From Deltaproteobacteria bacterium (lineage in GTDB: Bacteria > Myxococcota_A > Polyangia > HGW-17), in assembly GCA_016937155.1 (NCBI GenBank), contig JAFGWM010000027.1, positions 27,506 to 91,505 of the forward strand: a stretch of 64,000 nucleotides of DNA. The letters run 5' to 3'. Position numbers and translations under genes: made by a program. This document shows, in pieces, positions 36,337 through 44,523 of this stretch. The stretch's first letter is position 1. Every line of letters begins with the position of its first letter. The notes beneath the pieces were generated by a model. It saw nothing but the letters and a program-made list of their open reading frames with translations, was not told where the DNA came from and made no database searches.

Positions 36337-36362
36337 GGTTTACTTTATCCTGTAATAAATAA

Positions 36363-36734
36363 ATTAGGTATTTTTTTATAAACAAAACGGCAAACTTGTA
36401 TTTCTATTAGGATATTCAGAGGTTCCCAGCTAGAGAAAATTGATCAAAATTTAATGAAATAAATCTGGTATGAAAAATATTTTCTAAGAGATATAAAGAT
36501 ACGCAATTAAAATTTTGAAAACAAGAAGTTGAATTAAACAATTTTTATTGTTTTTGTTTCCTTTTTCATAGTAACAAAGTTGAAAGAAATCATTTCGGAA
36601 GGGATGTAAAAAGAATATTGATATGAGGCGCATCTTCAACAATTGGTAAGGTTCCCCTTCCATTATATATATGTAAAACAACATACAGGCAGACTGCAAT
36701 GTAAAACCTAGAACTCAATATTTTGTATAACCAT
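36363..36734. other. AT-rich spacer between convergent lipoprotein genes
   Basis: I see no gene, tRNA or clear terminator here. Short open frames exist on the minus strand, but they have no ribosome site or recognisable product. Base composition is noticeably AT-rich. Confidence 0.6.
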
Positions 36735-38225
36735 TCAATTTTTTTCAGAAAAAACAACTTGGCCATCACCACCATTACCGCCATTAGCTCCAGAACATGG
36801 ACATGTTCCTCCTCTTCCACCTGTGAATGAATATTTTTCAAAATCTGTCTGAAATGGGGATACATCTGGACTGACTATCATTATTGTTCCTCCAGCTCCT
36901 GCACCTGAAGCAAAATTGTAATCAGACTGACAGAGGCAAGAATAGCCATCAAAACCATCACTAATAATTTCACCGTTTAATGAAGTCAACTCATTCGCTA
37001 AAATGAGTACAATTCCACCGCCATTTCCGCCTGTTATCAGTCCGCCATCCCTATCAATTGAAGTTCCTCCACCAGAACCAAATAATAGCCTATCTTCAGT
37101 TGAAAATGGAGCAGCCTCACCACCAGTTCCATATCCACACCTGAGATCAGTATACGTTGTTCTGTCTGTCCCATCTGAACCTGATGTAATATTTCCACCA
37201 CCACCTGCTCCATTACCAGCACAGCAAAAATCACATCCCATTCCACCATTTCCAAATTCTGAGAAATCAGAACAAGACATTTGATTTTCCGGCCATCCTG
37301 ATAGTCTGCCCTCGCCGGATTCAGATACAAAAGATTCCGCTGGACATGACCCAGGACTTTGGACTTGACTCCCTCCTCTTAAGCCTTTACCTGATAGATC
37401 TATTTTTCCATCAATATATAGTGGACCGCTGACCATAATTGCTAAAATTCCTCCAGTTTCACCATCCCAATCTGGTACAGTGAGAATCCCACCAGAGGTA
37501 ATTCGAAGTTCACCCAATTGAGTTATTCTGACAATAGTAGTAATTTCATTTGAGAGTGTATAAGTATTTTCAAGATATGAATCAAGATTCAGTGTATTTC
37601 CATCAATCGTTTGAATTGTTCGTATTTCAAATTTTCCAACGTTATCCTGATTAAAAATGCCTTTTACTACCAGAATTAAAATTTTGTCACCTGAGAAAAA
37701 TCCATACGAATCAAAAACAGGCACTGATTTTGTAGCATTGGAAAATAAATCACCCGTTGGAGAAGTTGTAAGAGGACGTGGCAATTCTAAACTAGTTGTA
37801 ACAGGATCCAATGAATCCCGGGCATCACCATAAGTACCAAGATTGACTCCACAGTCATCGGAGCAATTAGTAGTGTTTTCAGAACCATTACATGCCCCGT
37901 CACCACACAAAGTTCCACAGTCATCGGAACAATTAGTAGTGTTTTCAGAACCATTACATGTTCCATCACCACACAAAGTTCCACAGTCATCGGAGCAATT
38001 AGTAGTGTTTTCAGAACCATTACATGTTCCGTCACCACAATAAATAGCCGTATTTTGACATAATGGATTCAACGAACATGCGGGATCATCGCAATCTGTA
38101 TATCCGTTTTCATCATCATCAATTTTGTTATTACATATTTCATAGATTTCATTCGAATTATCATCATTACATGTGATACATGAGAACATAATAACAAAAA
38201 TAAGAAGTGCTTGTTTGATTTTCAT
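36735..38225 (-). CDS. Cys-rich CGDG-repeat lipoprotein with glycine-rich domain
   Basis: The 496-residue product has a lipoprotein signal (lipid Cys 19, followed by NDDN) and the module YEICNNKIDDDENGYTDCDD. Three near-identical 22-residue units CGDGTCNGSENTTNCSDDCG follow. A beta-rich middle (about 130-270) leads to a long Gly-rich C-terminus with many Cys (GMGCDFCCAGNGAGGGG, SFTGGRGGTCPCSGANGGNG). The Gly-rich part resembles large secreted surface proteins of related bacteria, but I cannot name a family. AGGAAG precedes the ATG. The N-terminal half is a paralogue of the gene at 34935. A promoter overlapping the 22-bp palindrome lies upstream. Confidence 0.8.
   Translation of the reverse strand: MKIKQALLIFVIMFSCITCNDDNSNEIYEICNNKIDDDENGYTDCDDPACSLNPLCQNTAIYCGDGTCNGSENTTNCSDDCGTLCGDGTCNGSENTTNCSDDCGTLCGDGACNGSENTTNCSDDCGVNLGTYGDARDSLDPVTTSLELPRPLTTSPTGDLFSNATKSVPVFDSYGFFSGDKILILVVKGIFNQDNVGKFEIRTIQTIDGNTLNLDSYLENTYTLSNEITTIVRITQLGELRITSGGILTVPDWDGETGGILAIMVSGPLYIDGKIDLSGKGLRGGSQVQSPGSCPAESFVSESGEGRLSGWPENQMSCSDFSEFGNGGMGCDFCCAGNGAGGGGNITSGSDGTDRTTYTDLRCGYGTGGEAAPFSTEDRLLFGSGGGTSIDRDGGLITGGNGGGIVLILANELTSLNGEIISDGFDGYSCLCQSDYNFASGAGAGGTIMIVSPDVSPFQTDFEKYSFTGGRGGTCPCSGANGGNGGDGQVVFSEKN
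37849..38040. repeat. 66-bp tandem repeats in the Gly-rich lipoprotein gene
   Basis: Units start at 37849, 37915 and 37981; the first two are complete, the third slightly short, with few base differences. They encode CGDGxCNGSENTTNCSDDCG units and share 26 identical bases, inverted, with the repeats at 35172-35303. Confidence 0.9.
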
Positions 38226-38329
38226 TTTGCTTCCTACAATTTCGGTTGGAAATTCAATTCGTAATTAGTAAATCCTCAGTTTTAAAAAAACTTCAGCTTC
38301 ATGAACCCATAACGATTAACCATTTATGT

Positions 38330-38358
38330 ATTATATTCTTTGAAGGATTTTATTTAAA
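38330..38358 (-). promoter_or_regulatory. Likely promoter of the Gly-rich CGDG lipoprotein gene
   Basis: On the minus strand TTTAAA (38358-38353), a 17-base spacer and a perfect TATAAT (38335-38330). The first three bases of the -35 lie inside the palindrome at 38356-38377, mirroring 34835-34881. Confidence 0.55.
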
Positions 38359-38377
38359 TACCATGATCATGGTATTT
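38356..38377. repeat. 22-bp perfect palindrome, copy 2
   Basis: Identical to 34835-34856 (core ATACCATGATCATGGTAT with AA/TT flanks). It lies 131 bases upstream of the minus-strand CGDG lipoprotein start. Confidence 0.75.
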
Positions 38378-38445
38378 TTAAACTCAAGATTTCGAAAAAG
38401 AGTTACAAAAATAAAGTAGTATAGAAAGAAGCGACACCCGGGCAA

Positions 38446-39849
38446 CTACTGGTCAGCTCCTGGGAATTCACCGGTGTTTGATTCTCCGTCAATATCGAAT
38501 TCACAAATACCACTTTCCAGCTGTGTAGTGGAATTTACAGTGCATTCCCCTGAAATATGGAGGTCTGCATCTGAAATAGAAGTAAAACATTGCATTTCAG
38601 CATTCTCTGTATTTCCTTCAAGAGTTGCACTCCCCCCGCGATCTCTCAGATTGTGTGTTACCAGATTGTTGTATATAAATACGAGAGTTTCATCCCATCT
38701 CCATTCTATGGAAGAAAAAGGCGCCTGAGTACTAGCCACAGTATTGTGAACAATATATGCGCCGTGAGCCTGTTCAAGACAGATGCCACAGTCAAAACTG
38801 CTGGATGTACCAAAGAGAGTTTCAGATGACGCTGCAATAAAGTTGTTGCGAATAGTTCCGTCAATATGTCCTGCATTCACAACATCGGGATATGGATTAT
38901 TTTCCCAGACTCTGGAATCAACCGTTTCGCCAAGACCAAAGCCTATTCCCCGTGCACAATTATTTATTACATTCCGTTCCACAAGCGTATCACGACAGTT
39001 CTGCCAGAAATGGATTGCATGCTCTGAAAGTCCTTCACTACAGTAAAATCCTTCGATATAGTTGTCAGAAATTTCCCAGCCCCAGGACTTGTGTGCATCA
39101 ATACCTCCGGTATAACAGTTATTACGAACATGAGAACGACCTTCATCCGAAAGAGAAATGTGACTGCATCTTACTGCACTGAAATCCACATAGCCGTCAT
39201 CCACAGGATTTATTTTAATTGCCTGCTCACCTGGATCCTCAATACGGACATTATAAATCAGGATCCCTGAAATAGGATTTCCGGTACTTCCCGATGCATG
39301 AATAGGATGATTGTATGCTCTGCTGAGGGTAATATCTGCTACAGTCACATCTGATGCATAGATTGAAATCAGTTCGTCAGTGGCATAATTACCATCAAGA
39401 ACAACATTCTCACGAATTCCTGAGACACTCCTCAATGTTACCCCTGGAGTTGACATTACTAATCTTGAAATGGAGTCACCACCGCTCATATCATAAAAAC
39501 CGTCTTCAAGTTCAACAGTTGAACCTTCAGGGGCATTTGCAACTATCTCACGAAGTTCTCCTGCCTGTTCCTCTGTAACTGTAATTATTGTTCCCTCAGA
39601 TGAAGGCAGGGGTTCACAAAAGTCCCCCTGATTTGTGTTATTGTTGGTCTGATTATTTGAAGTGTTTGTGTTGTTGTTGGTCTGGTTGTTAGTCAGGTTG
39701 TTGGTCTGATTATTTGTCTGATTATTTGAAGTGTTTGTGTTGTTGTTGGTCTGGTTGTTTGAAATACTGTTGTTGGATGCGGTATCATCATCACAGGAAA
39801 CAGCAATTAGGCCTATAAAGGCAGCGATAAGTAAAATCCTTTTATGCAT
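38446..39849 (-). CDS. Right-handed beta-helix lipoprotein with Asn/Thr/Gln linker
   Basis: The start at 39849 (AAGGA upstream) gives a lipoprotein signal ending LIAVSC (lipid Cys 19, then DDD). A low-complexity linker of NNQTNNNTN type spans about residues 24-75. The rest is a pectate-lyase-like parallel beta-helix, seen as repeated short turns: VVLDGNYATDELISIYASDV, ITLSRAYNHPIHASG, HIDGTIRNNFIAASS and AYIVHNTVASTQAPFSS. Such proteins bind or cleave polysaccharide at the surface. No lyase catalytic signature is certain. The linker DNA holds a 42-base direct repeat. The 5' end lies just 3' of the next lipoprotein gene (overlap avoided by the chosen start). Confidence 0.85.
   Translation of the reverse strand: MHKRILLIAAFIGLIAVSCDDDTASNNSISNNQTNNNTNTSNNQTNNQTNNLTNNQTNNNTNTSNNQTNNNTNQGDFCEPLPSSEGTIITVTEEQAGELREIVANAPEGSTVELEDGFYDMSGGDSISRLVMSTPGVTLRSVSGIRENVVLDGNYATDELISIYASDVTVADITLSRAYNHPIHASGSTGNPISGILIYNVRIEDPGEQAIKINPVDDGYVDFSAVRCSHISLSDEGRSHVRNNCYTGGIDAHKSWGWEISDNYIEGFYCSEGLSEHAIHFWQNCRDTLVERNVINNCARGIGFGLGETVDSRVWENNPYPDVVNAGHIDGTIRNNFIAASSETLFGTSSSFDCGICLEQAHGAYIVHNTVASTQAPFSSIEWRWDETLVFIYNNLVTHNLRDRGGSATLEGNTENAEMQCFTSISDADLHISGECTVNSTTQLESGICEFDIDGESNTGEFPGADQ
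39649..39759. repeat. 42-bp direct repeat in the Asn/Thr linker
   Basis: Two identical 42-base copies, 39649-39690 and 39718-39759, are offset by 69 bases (23 codons) with related sequence between. Together they encode the NNQTNNNTN linker. The offset keeps the frame. Confidence 0.9.
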
Positions 39850-39869
39850 AGTTGAAATCCTTTCACCTG

Positions 39870-40445
39870 CTAGGTCGGTATGGCAACGACAAACCATCTT
39901 CCACTTTGAAATATTACTGTTGCTTCATCAGTCCCTGTTTCCGGTCGTGGTTTTCCCGTGTTTATCTTCATGAATACCTTGATATACATTTTATCATCCA
40001 CCATTTTCCGTCCCACCAGTTTCACTTCCAGATATTTCCAGTCTTTTGATTTACCTAATTTTCTTAAAAGTCTGCGGCAGTATTTGCTGATACCTTTTTC
40101 GCAGCCGTTTTCGATTAAGGATTTCTTCCAGTTTTCTGTTCCAGCCATTTTAGAAGTGTAAAAATAAAGAACAGCTCCTTCCGGTGTTGAAAAACCGGGA
40201 TTAAAATCAGCAGAATTTCCTGGAGTATAGGAATCAGCAGATTCGTAAAGCTCCCAGCCGTTATCTGACAGTCTCACTTTTGGCGGGGTATATTTGCTCA
40301 CCGAATTTGTTTCAGAGGATTTTCCCGGTGAAGTGGATGATTCAACCGGAGTTGAGGTTTCACCACCACCGGTGTTCATCTGTTTTTTCCCCGTTTCAGT
40401 GCATCCTGTTATTATGAAAATAGCTAATAAAATAAATACTTTCAA
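39870..40445 (-). CDS. Hypothetical lipoprotein
   Basis: The TTG start at 40445 is supported by AAGGGAG eight bases upstream. The 191-residue product has a lipoprotein signal ending FIITGC (lipid Cys 15), a Ser/Thr/Gly-rich linker (about 20-52), and a compact C-terminal domain with two Cys (ENGCEKGISKYCRRLL). The end of this domain looks like a small beta-sheet fold (YLEVKLVGRKMVDDKMYIKV, ATVIFQSGRWFVVAI). I do not recognise the family. It lies just upstream of, and probably in one unit with, the beta-helix lipoprotein. Confidence 0.75.
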   Translation of the reverse strand: MKVFILLAIFIITGCTETGKKQMNTGGGETSTPVESSTSPGKSSETNSVSKYTPPKVRLSDNGWELYESADSYTPGNSADFNPGFSTPEGAVLYFYTSKMAGTENWKKSLIENGCEKGISKYCRRLLRKLGKSKDWKYLEVKLVGRKMVDDKMYIKVFMKINTGKPRPETGTDEATVIFQSGRWFVVAIPT

Positions 40446-40605
40446 TTTGTATACTCCCTTGAAGAAAATTACTGTTCAAATCTGAAACCTTACAAAAAAT
40501 GCAAAAAAGTCTGTTCCTTGTTCTGTTTTCAAAGTTATCCTTTGTTTTCCATTCGATACTATAGTGACATGATTTGAAAAAAATGCCAAAAGAGATTTAT
40601 TATAA

Positions 40606-41760
40606 TTACTGTCTTGAGAATGTTCCCCGAACTGATGAAACTATGGGAACACCACTTCCATAAAGAGTAAGTTCTGCGCGGGTGATATCTCCATCCTGAG
40701 TGTTTTGTCCATAAATAACGAAACGACCACCGGCAAATGCGCCTGAAACCAGATTATAATGTAGTCTGCCATCATCTGAGGGAATAATTTCCCCCGTATA
40801 AAGATTTTCATCAATTATCAGAGCTGTCCAGCTGTCAGTAATACTTATAATATTAATTTCACCGTCGGTGATGGGTTCATAGTCATATTCCGGTATTTCA
40901 TCATCAGAAGACGAAATCTGAGTTTCACCATTCCATTGTGAATCCACTGTGAAAACATATTCTCCATCATCGAAATCCTCTATTCCGTTACACAGACAAT
41001 CGATTTCAATGTTAAAATCACCACTTGCCCCATCATATCCATCCACTGCAATCAACTTTAGAGAGTTATTAAAAAAAGCGACGGATTCAACACTCTGAAT
41101 ATCCAGTGGTGTTGAAGCGAAACCCTCAGCATCATCAGGATCACAGGTATTCAGAACAAAAAGGTCAAGATCAGTTGTAATATCAGTCAGCCTCGCAACC
41201 ACACGACAATCAGGGGGCTGCATGTCATAATTACCAACCTCCATCACGAATACCTGCTCCGGTCCTGTTTCAGCACGGGCAGATACACTGTAGCCGTTCC
41301 ATTCATTTGCTTCCCCAACCGTTGAAGATGTATATCTTGCTCCGCATTCCAGTTTTTCACCGGCATAACACTTAATATACTCTTCGGGATACATACATAA
41401 TCCTGAAGTATCATCAACTTCAAACCCTGATAAACATTCACAGGTGTTTAGCTGAGTACAAATCCCAGCATTAAATGAATAGTCCTGATCATAATTGCAA
41501 AGTGAATCATCACCGTAAATACAAGGGCCATCAATCAACTGGCACTTACCGTCAGCTGGATTTACTTCATATCCGGGATTACAGTTACAGGTATTTTGTT
41601 CTGTACAAGAACCTGCAAGAGAAGATTGAAGCATATCACTATTGCAGGTCTGATCCTGTCCAAAAATACAGTATTCAGGATCATCACTGCAGTCAGTGCA
41701 CTCACACCCTGCCATCATAACCATAGAAATAATAATAAAAGTGGAAATTATACTTTTCAT
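40606..41760 (-). CDS. Cys-rich lipoprotein with EGF-like modules
   Basis: The ATG at 41760 follows GGAGG, and the signal ends VMMAGC (lipid Cys 19). Three Cys-rich modules of the form CNxxxxxSxAGxCTxxNTCxC, with CNPGYEVNPADGKC and CECLSGFEVDDTSGLC, resemble EGF-like repeats. They are followed by beta-sandwich-like regions (about 130-230 and 250-384). The middle one resembles pre-peptidase C-terminal type domains (VVARLTDITTDLDLFVLNTC). The product is 384 residues and likely surface exposed. Function unknown. Confidence 0.78.
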   Translation of the reverse strand: MKSIISTFIIISMVMMAGCECTDCSDDPEYCIFGQDQTCNSDMLQSSLAGSCTEQNTCNCNPGYEVNPADGKCQLIDGPCIYGDDSLCNYDQDYSFNAGICTQLNTCECLSGFEVDDTSGLCMYPEEYIKCYAGEKLECGARYTSSTVGEANEWNGYSVSARAETGPEQVFVMEVGNYDMQPPDCRVVARLTDITTDLDLFVLNTCDPDDAEGFASTPLDIQSVESVAFFNNSLKLIAVDGYDGASGDFNIEIDCLCNGIEDFDDGEYVFTVDSQWNGETQISSSDDEIPEYDYEPITDGEINIISITDSWTALIIDENLYTGEIIPSDDGRLHYNLVSGAFAGGRFVIYGQNTQDGDITRAELTLYGSGVPIVSSVRGTFSRQ

Positions 41761-41904
41761 TTCTACCTCCAGTGTGCCTGTTAAAGTGTACAACCGGTTT
41801 TAGTTTTTTCCACTTTCATTTTTAAATACTATGAAGCTATTTTTTTATCAGACGTTTTCGAATCCTAAGGAATTCCATAAAACTGACAATTCAACCAAAA
41901 TATC

Positions 41905-43467
41905 TTATCGGACTTTTTTTGGTTTTTGAGAGTGGAGGTTAATCCAGCGGCGGAATATTGTCAGATTGGGAAAATCTGCAATATTTTGCGCGAGGTCATT
42001 TAGTGAAGGGGATTTAACCCTTTTTCCTGATTTGAATTTATCCATGGGTATTGTAATCAGAAAGTTATCCACAATTCTCAAACTGTTTATTCCGACAACA
42101 GCTCTTATGTTGAATAATTTCTTTTTCGTAATTGCATTCACTCTAAAATAAACTGTCATGTCTACCTGAGGAACACTTTCAGGTTTGTGTCTACGGTACT
42201 TTCTGTATCCTGAAGATGCTGTTACTTTTCTTCCATCTGGTAACTTTATGAAAGCTGGTTTTGTGAACATTGATACAACTTTAATATTCTTATTTTTTAT
42301 AAATTTACCCTCAACGACAGAGATTATTTTTCGGATTTCTTCCTTGGTTAAATCCTTATAACCGTTAGTATTAATAGAATAATAATAGTGAATTCTTATT
42401 TTTTTGTTGTTATACAATCTATCAAGTAAATCCACTGTTTTTCTTATTTCTGGCTTATTGATTTTACTATATATTTTCATTCTTCGGAGAAACTCATTCC
42501 TGTCTGTATTAGCGAGATAATAAAGCGAAGTTTTAAAAAACTTTTCCTTATCCAGAGAAAGTCCAAAAAGTCTGGTTGCACGTTTGTTATTATTGGATAT
42601 TGCAGCAAAAAATCCACTCTGCTGATACTTTCCGGATTTCTCCAGATTTTCACTTCTCTCAACCAGATGTTTTGAATACAAATGGAAATTCCGCTCTATT
42701 ATTCTCAGGGCAAAACTTGAGTTTCCATTGTGGAAAAGATTCCAGATCATAAAGACAGAACCTTTCAACGCTGTACCCTTTAATGCTGGAACACTCTCAG
42801 TTTTCTCAGGTTTTCCCCTCCATTGAGCATATAAATTATCCATTTCGGATTTTGACCTTCCACTCAGAAGAAACCATGTGGATAATTGATGATATTGCCG
42901 TCGCTCAGCAGCAAGCGCTGCCATAAACCATTGGATATCTACCTTACTCATTCCCTTTTTGTGCAAATGAATCATAAGTGCGTGGTCTTTTTTTTCTCTG
43001 ATGAATTTCTGAATAATCAATGCACTCATCCGATCTTTCATGTGAGCCATTCCAGCTAATTCATAGTATCTGAAAGCACTTTCAAAATCGCCTGCTGCAT
43101 TAAATTCCGAAGCAATTTTTCTGTATAATTTTAATGCTTTTTCTTTTGACCCTGTTTTTTCAAGATAGGATGCAGCAAAAATGCGCTCGCCTCTGGAAAC
43201 AGCATCCTTAATTATTTTTCCCTGAACCCGGGTAAGGGCCTCTGGATTTTTTGCATACCTGTAATATTCTAGCGCCTGAAAGAATTTTTTTATTGATTCC
43301 GCGGCTTTTCCCATCTCATACCAGCACTCGGACTGTTCTGACTTTTTAAGTGAATTACAGTGCCTAGCTGCTTTTTCAAAATTTCCGGATTGGAGATAAT
43401 CTCCAACATTCATACATGAAACGGCTATACCAAATACAATTACTGATACAAATATTTTACTGGTCAT
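41905..43467 (-). CDS. Hypothetical lipoprotein with TPR-like repeats
   Basis: The signal ends GIAVSC (lipid Cys 18); GAGAGGA supports the ATG. The 520-residue protein has TPR-like helix pairs in the first 200 residues (for example SIKKFFQALEYYRYAKN, GSKEKALKLYRKIASEFNAA, FESAFRYYELAGMAHMKD). The C-terminal part is beta-rich and basic (TMFTKPAFIKLPDGRKVTAS-like content, VDMTVYFRVNAITKKKLFNI). I do not recognise the C-terminal domain. A periplasmic scaffold role is a guess. Confidence 0.72.
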   Translation of the reverse strand: MTSKIFVSVIVFGIAVSCMNVGDYLQSGNFEKAARHCNSLKKSEQSECWYEMGKAAESIKKFFQALEYYRYAKNPEALTRVQGKIIKDAVSRGERIFAASYLEKTGSKEKALKLYRKIASEFNAAGDFESAFRYYELAGMAHMKDRMSALIIQKFIREKKDHALMIHLHKKGMSKVDIQWFMAALAAERRQYHQLSTWFLLSGRSKSEMDNLYAQWRGKPEKTESVPALKGTALKGSVFMIWNLFHNGNSSFALRIIERNFHLYSKHLVERSENLEKSGKYQQSGFFAAISNNNKRATRLFGLSLDKEKFFKTSLYYLANTDRNEFLRRMKIYSKINKPEIRKTVDLLDRLYNNKKIRIHYYYSINTNGYKDLTKEEIRKIISVVEGKFIKNKNIKVVSMFTKPAFIKLPDGRKVTASSGYRKYRRHKPESVPQVDMTVYFRVNAITKKKLFNIRAVVGINSLRIVDNFLITIPMDKFKSGKRVKSPSLNDLAQNIADFPNLTIFRRWINLHSQKPKKVR

Positions 43468-43813
43468 ATCATTCCTCTCCGGTGAGATACTACTCCTGTA
43501 AAAAATTTTTTAAACGTTTAACAGCTTTGCACATATCTGCACAATATTTCATCAAACAGCAGTACTGACTCTACGCGTTATAAGACTATGAATTATTAAC
43601 ATTTTTCTCTGGACTCATTATGAATTCATGAATAGGAAGTATACTTCAGGGAGGCAGTAATGAAAATACTTTAAAACTGTTATCAGTTTTTGTATATTTT
43701 TATAGTAAATTAGAAAACAGTTCCAAGGAGAAAGAATTTCAAAGAAGTAAAATTATAAAACCTGTGGAAAACGAATACTCTGACAATACTTTTGACTGGT
43801 ACACGAAAGGAAC
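43468..43813. other. Divergent intergenic region
   Basis: Between two divergent lipoprotein genes. No gene is supported. A small hairpin AAAACTG-TTAT-CAGTTTT lies at 43673-43690, followed by an AT-rich stretch that could hold a promoter. I see no recognised riboswitch. Confidence 0.55.
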
Positions 43814-44521
43814 ATGATGAAACATTTGTTTTTTTGTTTACTTCTACCGCTATTTTCAGGCTGCCTGATTACACAAGGGTATAAAAAGAATATGAAAAAG
43901 AGTTTCGAACTGGAAAGGGAATATTCAAAAACTCACGAAAATATTATTATTGGTAGAGTTATCGGGACAAGAAAAATCAAGGGGCAGTTGTATCATCACA
44001 TTCAGTTTGGTAAACTGCTTTGTGGCTCCAACCGTTATCTTGATATATTTATCCCGGATGGTGATTCACTGATTGATCATAGAGTATTTGCTGTTGAGTC
44101 TTCTAAACGCAAAAAAGGAAGAAAAACGGCTGTTTTATTGTATGAGGATAGTGTGAATCTTAAAAACCTTGAAAATTTACTTCACAAAAAGGGCACAGTT
44201 GAGGATCCATTTGTATTGTTCAATAAGGAGCTGTCAGGAGTTACTCCCGGCTATCCGTTTTTTATAGTTACTTTGGGAAAAGACAACCTGCGAAGTGCCG
44301 GATGGTTTAAAAACAACCGGGGAGAAACACAAAAGACCGTATACAGTTCAGCTAACTGGACTTTTAGCACTGAAGCCAGACAGAAATATCTTAAAATTAA
44401 ATGGATAAAAAGAAGCAGGGTTAAATATTTTATGTACCCCCTCGGATATATTTTTACAGTTCCTCTGGATATTATCACCTCACCATTCCAGATTTTCATG
44501 GCAATGGGAGCCTGGCAATAA
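43814..44521 (+). CDS. Hypothetical lipoprotein, 235 residues
   Basis: The signal ends PLFSGC (lipid Cys 17). AAGGA precedes tandem ATG codons at 43814 and 43817. The mature protein is basic and contains IIGRVIGTRKIKGQLYHHIQ and a C-terminal hydrophobic-aromatic segment (YFMYPLGYIFTVPLDIITSP). This end resembles the tail of small outer-membrane-associated lipoproteins in which a YxxxPxDxxxxP motif recurs, but I cannot name a family. Convergent with the zinc-ribbon gene, with two bases between. Confidence 0.72.
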   Translation: MMKHLFFCLLLPLFSGCLITQGYKKNMKKSFELEREYSKTHENIIIGRVIGTRKIKGQLYHHIQFGKLLCGSNRYLDIFIPDGDSLIDHRVFAVESSKRKKGRKTAVLLYEDSVNLKNLENLLHKKGTVEDPFVLFNKELSGVTPGYPFFIVTLGKDNLRSAGWFKNNRGETQKTVYSSANWTFSTEARQKYLKIKWIKRSRVKYFMYPLGYIFTVPLDIITSPFQIFMAMGAWQ

Positions 44522-44523
44522 TT

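Noticed and set aside
36484..36865. Minus-strand short frames in the spacer after the Cys-rich genes
   Set aside because: No ribosome site, no recognisable domain, and partly antisense or overlapping with the end of the Gly-rich gene.
37849..38040. Regular 66-bp repeats that look like a CRISPR array
   Set aside because: The repeats are contiguous, have no variable spacers, and encode 22-residue CGDG units in frame.
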